From Cyclina sinensis (lineage: Eukaryota; Mollusca; Bivalvia; Venerida; Veneridae), in NCBI GenBank assembly GCA_012932295.1, contig JAAONU010000019.1, positions 22,205,908 to 22,269,907 of the forward strand: 64,000 bases of DNA. The letters run 5' to 3'. The notes under the pieces are model-generated. The model was not told the DNA's origin. It saw nothing but the letters and a program-made list of their open reading frames with translations, and searched no databases. Made by a program: the position numbers and the translations under genes. Below are positions 47,615 through 60,200 of this stretch, piece after piece; the first letter of the stretch is position 1; the number at the start of each line of letters is the position of its first letter.

Positions 47615-48270
47615 TAGTGAAAAGAAGGAAATCTTGCAGGTGGTTACTTTTTCTATTTTATTTATTTGTTTTTGTTTGTTTGTTTAAATGCGGCTTTTAA
47701 AAGTATATCCTTTTGTTGGATTGGTAGTTTGAAATTTTCAATATTTTTGAGAAAAATCTTTGATGTGAAACTATTTTTATTCTTTGAATAGTTGATGGTG
47801 AGTATTAAATGAATTATTAAATAGAATCATTTTCTGTCAATTTCTTCGTAAAAGAGTAAAGGAAATCTATAACTTAACTTCTATAACTTCTTATCCTTCA
47901 AGACACATAAATTATCTTGAAGGGATTCTTAGTTTTCTTTTTTGTGAATAAACTTAATTGGAAAGAAAAACGCTATCTACTGAGTGATTATTACTTTAAA
48001 GTAATAAACTGAACATTTTTGAGTGAATGACTTCATATCATAGTAAACAAAATATCAATAATCACTTATCTTTGAGTTGCGATTCGCCCTTGAATGGAAT
48101 TCTTACTTTGAAATTAAAACATTTTCAGAAAAGGGCTTTTATGTGAAACTCATTCAATATATAAGTAATTGTTTTTTTCTTTAAAATTACCTGAAAGGAA
48201 CATTTAAAATCATTTTGGTGGATAATTATTCATATTAAACGAAATAAACAACATCACATACTATACTCCA
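47615..48270. other. 3' flank of the minus-strand gene, nothing recognised
   Basis: AT-rich with short direct echoes (CTTGAAGGGATTCTTA and CTTGAATGGAATTCTTAC near 47,916 and 48,090), perhaps a faded repeat. Confidence 0.35.
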
Positions 48271-48283
48271 AATACTTTTATTT

Positions 48284-51200
48284 CTATTCAAGATTATCTC
48301 TTTGCAATAGGCCTCTTCTTCCAGCTATAACAAATTCATAAGGATTTTTGATTGGTTCAATTTTTTTAACAAATCCATTTATCAAACTGTACTTGGAAAT
48401 ATCTGATTTGGAAAATCCAGATTCAATGTGCTTTTTGATGTTCAGTCTGTGTCGAAAAAACAAACGATGGTTTAGCAAAATCCACAAAAGGACAATGCCT
48501 GCATACTTATCAGGTGATTTTTCATCAGGTCTCAACTTAGTCAGTTCTCGTGCTGAAAACAACTCATCTGTTTTGGGATTATATATAAAAAAAGTGAAGT
48601 CCTCATGCATGATCAGGACAGATGGAATCAAGGGACTCTTCTCTGGATGCCTATTGCATTCTGTCCATGCAAAAACTATTGCTTGGCCGACAATCTGACA
48701 AAGGTCTTGCCCTCTGTATGCGCATCTTTTCTTCATTTCAATGTTACATGTAGTTTGACAACCAGGTGAGTCTAGAAGTTCTTGATCTTCACTTTCGTCT
48801 TCCTCATCAAATTTTGCAGTGTTCACTTGAATAGCAGCTGCTTCATTTCCCGCAAGAAGGTCCAACTCACCATGCCATATTTCGCTATTACCTGTGAAGA
48901 AATTAACAAATGCATATATTGAATATATTTTTACATCTACTTTCATTTGAACAAGAGTGCCAATCTGTCACAAAATATGCCCGTCACAAATGCTCAGTCT
49001 CACAATAGTGAACACTTACATTAAAATCCCACAATTCATGATGACTAAATGATCTATACTTACATTTTCAATTTCTTATTTGACCTTGGACCTCTGCACA
49101 TGATCTTGAACTTGGCCAAAGGGACCAGAATTTTACACACAACACTATGCCTCACAATGTTGAATATTTGTGCCAAGTTATATAACAATCTCTTTATGTA
49201 GATGTTTCACTATGGACAAGTGTTTTTCTCTGACCATGATTTTTGACCTAGAGACCTGGTTCATGTGTGGAACACTATGTCTTATGATGGTGACCACATG
49301 TGTCAAGTATTAATAAGATCCCTCCATGTATGAAGAAGATATGCTTCGATATACAAAATCTGGACATTTCATCATCTCTGGTAACCTTGACCTTGCATAT
49401 ATTGACCTAAATTATGCTGACAATATACAGTCTCATGATTGGAAATTTTTTTATATAATCCCTCAATTCAAGACTACAAAATTGTCAGTACACACATTTT
49501 CATATTTTCTATCTGTCCTTTGACCTTTATGTGTGACTTTGACCTTCGCCACAGAGAGCTGAATTTTTTGTGCAACACTCAGGCTCACACTGGTGAACTT
49601 TTGTACAAAGTTATTTTAAAATCCCTCAATGTACAATATATGAAGAAGTTTTGCTTCTGGCAAGCAAATTGTGACCATGACCTTTGACATAGAGACCTGA
49701 TTCATGAGACATAGTGTCATGCACATGAACTAGGTCTCTAGGTCAAAGTCACACTAAAAGGTCAGAGGAAAATGCTTGTGCAGAGCAAAATTTCTACATA
49801 GATTGAGGGATTTTAATATAACTTGGCAAAAGTGTTCATCATTGTGAGACGGATTGTCATTTGCAAAATTCAGGTTCCTGTGGCCAAGGCCATGGTCACA
49901 CATAGAGGTCAAAGGTCAGATAAAAATATGAAAATGCGTGTATGGATAATTGAGTAGTTTTGAATTCAGGGATTATATCATAAATGTTCACAATTATGAG
50001 ACTTTGTGCTACCAGCATAATCCAGGTAAATATATGCAAGGTCAAGACTCAGTCTAATGATTGTGAACATTTTTTTATATAATCCATCAGTTCAAGACTA
50101 CAAAATTGTCCATACACAATTTGTCATATTTTGATCTGACCTTTGACCTCTAAGTGTGACCTTGACCTTGGCCACAGGGACAAGAATTTTGCTTGTGACA
50201 CACCGACTCATAATAGTGAACATTTGTGCCATGTTACAGTATAATCCCTACATGCAATTTAGAGGTTTTGCTCCAGAAAAAGGCATTTTCCTCTGACCTT
50301 TTAGTGTGACTTTGACCTTTTACCCAGAGACCTGGTTCATGTGTGGAACACTATGTCTTATGATGGTGAATATTTGTGTCAAGTAATACTAAGATCCCTC
50401 CATGCATGAAGAAGATAAGCTACAATATACAAAATTTGGACATTTATTCATCTCTGGTAACCTTGACCTTGCATATATTGACCTGAATTATGCTGACAAT
50501 ACCCAGTCTCATGACTGGAAATTTTTTGACATAATCCCTCAATTCAAGACTACTAAATTGTCCAGACACACATTTTCATACTTTTTTCTGACCTCTGACC
50601 TCTTAGTGAGAACCTGGCTGCAGGGACCTGAATTGTGCGCATGACAAACTGCCTCACAATGGTGAACATTTGTGCCAAGATATATAAAAATCTCTCAATG
50701 CATGTAGAATTACTGCTCCAGACAAGCATTTTCCTTTGACCTCTTAGTGTGACCTTGACCTTTGACCTATAGACCTGGTTCATGCACACAACACAACGTA
50801 TCATGGTGGTGAACATTTGTATCAAGTAATACTAAAATCCCTGCATGGAGAAGATATGCTCTGGAAAAAACAGGACACTGCCTGAAGCCGCCTGCCATTC
50901 AGGGGCGATCCCATTATACATCCCATTTTTTTTTAAACAGGCGTATAAAAATGATTAAGAAAAACAAGAAAATGTGTTTGGTAAACATGTTCCGGCACTG
51001 ATTCTTGTCAGTAACCAACTTATTTTCACAAAATGGTTTAACAATTCTCTCAGTTCAGTTATGTAACTTGACAGACTCAAAGCCTTTTTTTCTTGTCAGA
51101 AACAACATCCATCACAAGCAGGGGACATGCTTGACTTTTTCCTATGTCTAAAGGCAAACACATCGGAGGAAGCACATTGCTGTAGTTTTCAAATTTAACA

Positions 51201-54200
51201 TCAGATCAAAGTTATGGCAATTTACACAAAATTCAATAACTTGACCTTCATAGTCAAAGTAATTTTCAGCATGGTCATACTTGAAAAATTTGACTTGCCA
51301 GTTTGGCAAGTGTTGTTTTGTCCAAATATGAATCAAATCTGTAAATAAATGACAAAGTTATGACAATATAAGCAAATTTCAACATTTTAACCTTGAGGGT
51401 CAAGGTCATTTTAAGGTCAAGGTCATAAACAAATTATGTCTGTTTTGTAGTGAGTGCTGTTTTATCCAAGTATGAATCAAATCAATCCATTAATAACAAA
51501 ATTACAGCCAATTTTTGCAAACTTCAATGATTTGACCTTACAGGTTAAGGACCTTAAGGTCAAATAAAAGTCATGATCAAGTTCAGTTTAAACTTATTGA
51601 AGGTATTGTCCAAAGGGTAGTTATGTCCAAGTATGAAGACAATACATCTATTTATACCAAAGATAATATTAAAGCCAATTTTAGCACTGTCAAGGTCTTT
51701 AAAGGTCGATGTCATACCTGAATTATTAAACATGTGTTTTGACATAAGTGTTGTTTTGTCCAAGTACAAATCAATGCTATAAATAAATGACAAAGTTATG
51801 ACAATTTAAGCAAAATTCATTAGTCTGACCTGAATTACTCACTTTTTGTCATAAGTGTTGTTTACTCTAAGTATGAATTAAATCCAAGAATAAATTACAA
51901 AGTTATAGCCAATTTTAGCAAAATTCAAAAATTTTACCATGAAGGTGAAGGTCATTTATGAGTCAAGGTCAAATTCAGTTTGGTCTCCTTGAAGGTCATG
52001 TCCCAAGTATTGATGTTTCCAAGTATGAATACAATCCATTCATCAATAACCAAGTTATAGCCAATTATAGCAAAAATCAAGCAAAATTCAATTAGAAATG
52101 TGTCCACAGGACACTGATGGCACCACTTCATTTGCCTTTCACAGTAGCATATTTACATACTTATGTATAATTCATAAAAGTTAAGTGTTATATTAATAAG
52201 TAATAACGTATATCAGGTTATTTTTGCTTACATCTAATTTCACAATTTTGGTCAAAATTAAATTTTCGGGAATTTAATTTCAGCAATTTTCTACCTCTGT
52301 TATTTTAGTGTTTTCAATCTTTAAAAGGGAGATTACTCTAAGAGAGAAAATGTGACCTTAGCTATCGACCAGTATGTGCCATCATGTACTGGCAATGGAT
52401 TCAAACATTCCAAAATAAAAATGTGCATTATTTCATGTGCACTTATTTACATTTATTACAAATGTATTTTGACACTGCGCGACAATACAAAAGAATGTAC
52501 GTGATTTCCGGGTCAACAAACATTCATCAGTCTGTAATTGTTTGTAAATAAATGCCTTCCATTCAGTAGCTTTAAGTGTCATTTCTACCTATGCAGTCAA
52601 TGAATAATGGTAAAGTTGTTGATTTAGCATAAAAGATTATAAGAAAGACAGCTTAATTCTGCCTACGATGTATTAGAAGGCTTAATTAGGTATTACCCCA
52701 CTACAGCTGATATTGTTTTTTATCACAGGCAGTTATAACGACACCGGTAAAGAACAAAAGTAGGGAAGTCTGTCTATTACAGAAAACCACGGTATTCTTG
52801 GATTAAATTTTCACTGTTTCTAATTTTGGTGATTTTGTTTGGATGCCAATAAAGTGAAAATTAGATACATGCAAAAAAAATCCTGATACATGGAATATAT
52901 ATATTAATACGCCCTGACAATGTCACTGTGACCATGACTTTTAACTAAATGACCTCAAAATCAATAGGGATCATCTACTGGCCAAAGGCAATGTCCCGAC
53001 CATGTTACTTAAACCACAGCTTATTCCTTCTCAAGTTATTGATTTTACATTAAGTGTCTCTGAGACCTTTGACCTAATGACCTCAAAATCAAGGGGGGTC
53101 ATCTACTGTCCCTACCAAGTTACATACTAGTAAACCACAACTTATTCCTTCTCAAGTTATTGATCAGACAAAGTAACTCTATTTTGACCTAGTGACCTAG
53201 TTTCAGACCCTAAATGATCAAATATCAAACACATCCAAAATTTCATCAAGACAAACATTCTGATTAAGTATCATGATGATAGTTCAATACTGTGGACTCT
53301 ATGCATGGTGTTCACAAGTATCTCCTTTGATTCGGGCTTGTGACCTAGTTTCAAATCCTAGATGACCCAATATCGAACTTGTCCAAGATTTCAACAAGAT
53401 AAACAATCTGATCAAGCTTCATCAAGATTAAGTCAAATATGTGGCTTCTATCGAGTTAACGAGATAAAAGTTTACAACACATGATGGACGCCAAACACTG
53501 ACTTCCCACAAATGCTTACCAGAGCATTCGTGTTTAGAGAACTAAAATACCAAAGCTTACCTATACACATTGCTGTTGTGTCCAGTTTACTACCACAACC
53601 ACAAGGGCATGCTTCACAAGCTCTGTCCTCTGTTGTATAAGCTTCACCTGTAAGTTTTTTTATTAGGTGCACACCAATTCCCACCAACAACTGTTTTTCA
53701 GTTATTTTGTCCATGTTCCAAATTGTGTTTAATTTCTTTAAGTTGTCCTCTTCTAGACATTCCAACAACAGCTGAAATGGTCTCTGTAACGATGGATCAT
53801 CAAAATCAATCTGAAACAAGAAGAAAAAGAAAGAACTTATCAGTTTGACACAAATGAAGACTCAATGAGGGTGATCATCCTGAGTTTTGAAGGCTATGGC
53901 TCAAATGGTTCTCCAGCTATTGAGCAGAAATGGTTTTAACATTCAAGGTCACTGTGACCTTGACCTTCAGGCTTCAGCACCAAAAGAAAAAAAACATAGT
54001 GGTCTTTTTCTCAATGAGGGTGATCATCACACTACATGTAAGTTTGAAGGCTCTGGGTCAAATGGTTCTCTAGTTATTGAGCAGAAACGAAGTGGTCTAC
54101 TGACCAACGAACATACCGACCAACATTTGCAAAACAATAGTCCACCTTTTCTTCAAAAAGGGGCCATAATAATCTAATGTGGACCAGGTTTTGAAAACAT

Positions 54201-57200
54201 CAAATATTTATTGCACCTACATGTTTTAAACTGATTTTCATTGTCGCAACCAAAGCGGAAAAGGCAATATAATCAACTTTTTCTTCTGCAAGAAGCTTTG
54301 ACTAGAAATTATTAATATTACTTAAAACTGATGAAGTTAGTGCTATAAGTAATTGAAAAGACATCATGTAAATTCTTAACAACCCATCTCATCAAGGTGA
54401 ACAACTGTGCCAAGGTATTTCAAAATCCTTCCATGCACAGAGAAGTTATGGCCCAGACAAGGCAATCTGGATGGATGCATGCACGGACGCACATACATAC
54501 ACCTAACTGTGGTACCAAATGTGATGACTATGTGGAGCTCCCCGCAAGTGGCATACCTGTCAAGTCTCACGGTTTCGCCGTGAGTCTCACGCTATTTATA
54601 GTGAATTTGGACCCTCACGCTGATTAAATAATTTCTCACTCATTTTTATAAAAACAAAATGAAAAAAAAAATCAACAAATTATAAAATAATTTTGAACGG
54701 CAATATTGTATTTTTTCCTTCCTGATTACGCCAAATTGAGCTATTAGTGGTGTATGACCTAATATCCGGAAACGGTGATAGCATAAGATTTATAAATTAT
54801 CAGAATATCGCACGGTGTCAATGTAAACAAAGTGAATATGGAGTATAAATGAGCCCAGAATGCACCACAGACGACCTAGAATTTCAAAATTTTCCGGGGG
54901 AGGACCCCCGGACCCCCCCTTTTATTTTATCTCACTCTAACCTTCTCCAGACCCTTGACAGGTATGAAGTGGGGTCGACAATAAAATATTATTTGTCAAT
55001 CTGATAATTTTTTTAACTTTCAAAAATTTGTATTCTATGATGTTGAAAAATTAACAACATTTTACTGTTAGTAAAACCTTCATGCACCCCTAAATTGTCA
55101 CTGTCTCAGCCAGTTAATCTGTTGTGTGTGTGTAATTACACCAGGTCAATTTGACACACGACTACCTCACGCAATAGACCTTGTTATTTTTCACACCATT
55201 CTGGATGAATCAGGGTTCAATTTATGTAGATATTAGCTACAAACAAGAGGGCCATGTGGCCCTGTATCGCTCACCTGAGTATGACTGCTTTTAACAAAGT
55301 TGCTATGGACCTGGTTAATTGACCCCAGATGATCCATATTCGAATTAGACCTAGAAATTATTGAAACAATCTCTCTGACAAATTCAAGGTTATTTGTACC
55401 GAAAATGTTACCTCTAGAGTATTAACAAGGTTTTTCCATATTTTGGCTCTGTGACCTAGTTTTTGACCCAAGATGACCCATACTCCAACCTGAGCTAGAA
55501 ATCATCAAAAAAACCTGTCTGACAAATTTCCAGGATATTTGGACTGAAAATGTAATCTCTGGAGTGTTAAAATGGTTTTCACATTTTAGGGCTCTGTGAC
55601 CTATTTTTTGATCCCATATCCAAAACTGAGCTACAAATCATTGAAATAACCTTTCTGACAAATTTTCAGATTATTTGAGTTGAAAATGTAACCTCCAGAG
55701 TGTTAACAAGATTCTTCTATTTTTGGGCTCTGTGACCTAGTTTTTGAAGCCAGTTGACCCATATTTGAACTTGTGCTAGAAATCTTAGAAGCAACCTTTC
55801 TGACAAACTTCCAGATAATTTGGGCTGAAAATGTAACCTCTAGAGTGTTAACAAGAATTTTCTATTTTTTGGCTCTGTGACCTAGTTTTTGAACCCAGAT
55901 TACCCATATTCCAACTTGGGCTAGAATTCATAGAAGCAACCTTTCTGACAAATTTCCAGATTATTTGGGCTAAAAATGTTACCTCTAGAGTGTTAACAAG
56001 GATTTTCAATATTTGGGGTCTGTGACCTAGTTTTTGACCCCAGATGACCCATTTTCGAACTTGACCTAGAAATCATCAAAGCAACCTTTCTGACAAATTC
56101 CCAGATTATTTGGACTGAAAGTGTAACCTCTAGAGTGTTAACAAGATTTTTCTATTTTTGGGCTCCGTGACCTAGTTTTTGAACCCAGATGACCCATATT
56201 CGAACTTGAGCTAGAAATCATTGATAGAACCTTTCTGACAAATTTCCAAGATATTTGGACTGAAAAAGTAGCCTCTAGAGTGTTAACAAGGTTTTTCTAT
56301 ATTTGGGCTCCGAGACCTAGTTTTCTAACCCTGATAACCCATGTTCGAACTCGTCTGAGATATTAATGAGACAAACATCCTGACCAAGTTTCATGACAAT
56401 TGAGGCAAAAATGTGACCACTAGAGTGTTAAAGGGGCTGTGCTCCAGATGACAAAAAAAAGAAAGTTTTCTTGTATTATAAATTTCTTGTAATATTTATG
56501 ATCAATGCTTAAAAAAATAACTTACTGACAAAAAATAAGTCAAATAATTACATTACAAATTGATTTTTTTCCCTTTCAAAGTGCTATACTGTAACGCGAC
56601 AGTATAACTATATCGTATAAGATTTAAAGTAAATATTTGTAATATCACATGCGGCAATAGTGGTAACAGTAAAAGCGTTGGAAATATTTTGTTAACATGA
56701 GGGTCCAGAGTTCAAATCAGGCTGGAGCAAAAATATTTTTTTTTATTCTATTTTGACTTTTATATTCAGTTTTGAATTAAAATAAATATTATGTTGTTAT
56801 AATCTCACGGCATCTAAATATATAATTTATGAAAAAAAATTTTTTATGTCAAATCTGGAGTACAGCCTCTTTAACAAACTAATTGTGGACAGACGGACGG
56901 ACGACAGACAAAAGTGAAAACAAAAGCTCACTCTATCACTACGTGACAGGTGAGCTAAAAAAATGCTTAAATTTTTTTTCGCTATTGCTATATTTTTTTT
57001 GCCATCTGCAAAAGTGACAGTTGGCAGCAAAAACGCTGCATTGAACTTTGAGCAATAAACCTGATCTTTTTCCACATGTGATCATGATGTGGTAAGCATT
57101 TATGCCCAGTCATTTCAAATATCTTAAAAGATAAAGAAAGTTTTGGACCAGACAACTTTTTCAATTCCTGAGTGTTTGTTTGCTTTTTGGTAATCAGAAT

Positions 57201-60200
57201 AACATACCTGTTCATCAGCATCTTCTGTCTTTATTTTCTTGATGGGTGATTCCTGAAAAAGAACAAGGAGACAATGATGACATGTAATACATCTTGATCA
57301 CTTTAAACAGGCCTTGACATTAGCGGTGGTCCGTTGGTTCGAGACCACTTTATTTTGGCAAGGAGCACCTAATTTTCCAAACAGCTGGTCTGTCAGACCA
57401 CTAGATTTTTCTTGTTGATGCAGGGCTCATCCAGGAGAAGGGCAATTTCAGCAAAAACTCCCATTGTTCCTCTCACTAGACTCTATAACTGTGTGGAGAT
57501 TCGGTGAGATATCATTGATAGTTTAGAAGTTGTACTCTGAACAAACATTATTAAAGGGAGATAATTCAAAAATAATGCAAGGTAAGATTATGGTTCATGG
57601 ACACTGCACTTCCTCTCACTGGTCTCTATCAATGTGTTAAGTTTCAATCAAATTAGTTCAGTACTTAATTTTCATGTTATTTCTCCGGACAAGAGTGTGA
57701 TGGACAGATGGATGGATGGAAGGCCAGAAGGACAAGGCGTCTACTATAAGCTCTCCCTTCAGTAAGCATAAAAATTCTGGTCCGAAACTTCCCTATCATG
57801 GTCTGAAGTGTGAATCTCATGGTCTGAAATGTCCCAAAAAAACTGGTCCAAAATGTCCAAAAAATCTGGTCCAAATGGTGACCAATCACAACAGCATTGG
57901 TCACGTCATACATACTAATAAATGTATATTATTACCAATTATAGTACCATACTAAATCGGTATTATAGTACCACACTAAATCAGTAGCCGAAAAGACCAA
58001 GGCCAAAACATTCAGGAGATGAAAAGATCAAGGCTGAAAAGTCCAGGAAGTGAAATGTCCGAAAACAGTCTCACGGTTCACCCCATCCTAAAAAACCTTA
58101 CCAAAAAGGTTACCCAAAGCCAACAAGTGAGTCATGACAGTAACTTCACTTTTTTTCTTCGAAAAGTGGATCTAATAATATAAATCATATAAATCTAGTG
58201 GAAGCAAGTTAAATCAGCCCCAAACTAAATCGGCCCTTAGTCAAATTGGCCCCAAAAAGTCAGATCAGCCCGGGCGGGCACTGCATTTTTTATAAGTCAA
58301 ATCAGCCCCGAAATAAGTCAAATCGGCCCATCAAAAATGAATTTTTTTATTAATGGTACCATGTGACTTTTTCTGATTCTCTTGCAATTGTGTGCTTTTC
58401 GGTTAAAGTAGACTAATAAGATATAACTGCATTTAAATAATCAACATGACAATTAAAAATAACTTGTTAAATTAATCAGCATTAATGTTAGTGATATTTG
58501 TTATCAACATAATTTTACGTGTCTGATAATTGCTGCTTGATTATCTTCTTTTTTCAATTATAATTAAATCTATACTGGTCTGCATTTTGAAATAAAATGT
58601 ATTATTGGTCTGCATTCGAAATAAAAAAATACATAAAATACAATTACACAATACTTACATGTTTTTAATCCTTTTTAGTCATTGACCGAAATTACCATGA
58701 CCTGAATTAGGGGCTTTTTTACAGCAGTTATTTGGTGAAGTGATGCCATCTGGAATAGATCAGGTAGGTACATAAAGGTTTTAACTTTTTGTAACGGTAT
58801 AATAGTCAAAAGTTTCGAATACTGTCTTTTTGTCAGTGATTTATGATTGATATTTTTTCTGTATTGACTTTCTTCTGTTCTATTGATTTTGGAGTTTATC
58901 CCTGAACATGCTGAAATTTTGTAATGGATTTGCCCAGCTTTGAATATGGAACAGTCCATTCAAAGTTTAAGGGATTTCAATATCAAAATACAAAAATGGA
59001 GCTACCAACAGTATAGAGCCTGGTCAGACTGCACGGATGTGCAGGCTGGCCTGGCTCTATACTGGTGGCAAAGGCTAATAACTTTCGGTTCCAGCAGGTT
59101 AAGAGTTATTGATTAGACTTATTTAATATAAGATTTATTTTAGATATGTATTAATGTTATTGTAATAGTGATTAATTTTGAGTTGTATTTCTCAAAATAA
59201 TAAACTGTAAAAAGTGTTTTTATTATTGAAAATGACTGATAATTGTACTGACTATGGAAATGTTGTACGTAAGGAGACAGTTACTTGTGACACTTGTGAA
59301 AGATGACAACACAGGAGTGCATCACAGGTAAGCCAATTTATTTGACAAGGCTTATAAATTTGTCATGTTATTTATTGAATGATATGTTATTTGAAAATAA
59401 TAGTTTCCAGTTCACAATGCACAAAATTCTCTTATCTATCCGCTACAAATTTGTGAAAAATACATTTGAGTGGAAATCAACATATTATTATCAAGGAACT
59501 GAATCGAGGGTTATACCATTTTCTACTTGCAGCTACCGCAAAACACGTTTGTCAGCCACAGCATTGTTAAAGAAGTTATCAAGCTTTTATCAACCAAGAG
59601 TTATGAGGACAGTTGACAATGAGTGAGCTGAAAATTAGATATGTGCCAATGATAAGGCCAGGCATATTGTTACCAGTACCGATGATATTGCAGGACTCAT
59701 AGACTGTGCTTAATACATGTATGTGTATTGATGTTTACCACTATGTAGCCAGACTGTGACTACAACCAAAGTGATTCGTGCACTAGGCCTATTGGTTTGA
59801 CTACAGCAACAAAACCATGTCTTTCTACTGGAATTATTAATGTCAAGTTCTACCTGAATATAACATATTGTGGTGATTCAGATATTCAAATATAACAAAA
59901 TAATGTCTGTATTCTCAGTGACTGACAGTTTAATCCAGTGAGGTGTTACTATAATCTTTCCTCAAAATACTTAAATAACTGAGAAACAGTACACTAATGT
60001 CCAACTGGGATTTTCACCAATATTGCACATTGAACACTGAATATTTATATCACCTTATAAAGTTAATAGTAAATACATTGGTTGAAACTCTCTCCTTGAA
60101 TATACAGATTTTTAAATGAAAAGATAACAAACTATTATATAAAGGAAGTAACTTATGAAACAACCTAGTCCATACCAAGAATGAATACATGTTATTACTT

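Noticed and set aside
48348..48698. 116-codon plus-strand frame
   Set aside because: Antisense shadow of the minus-strand exon 48284-48891.
59303..59626. 107-codon plus-strand gene
   Set aside because: No recognisable domain; lies within a probable transposon and lacks splice or codon support.
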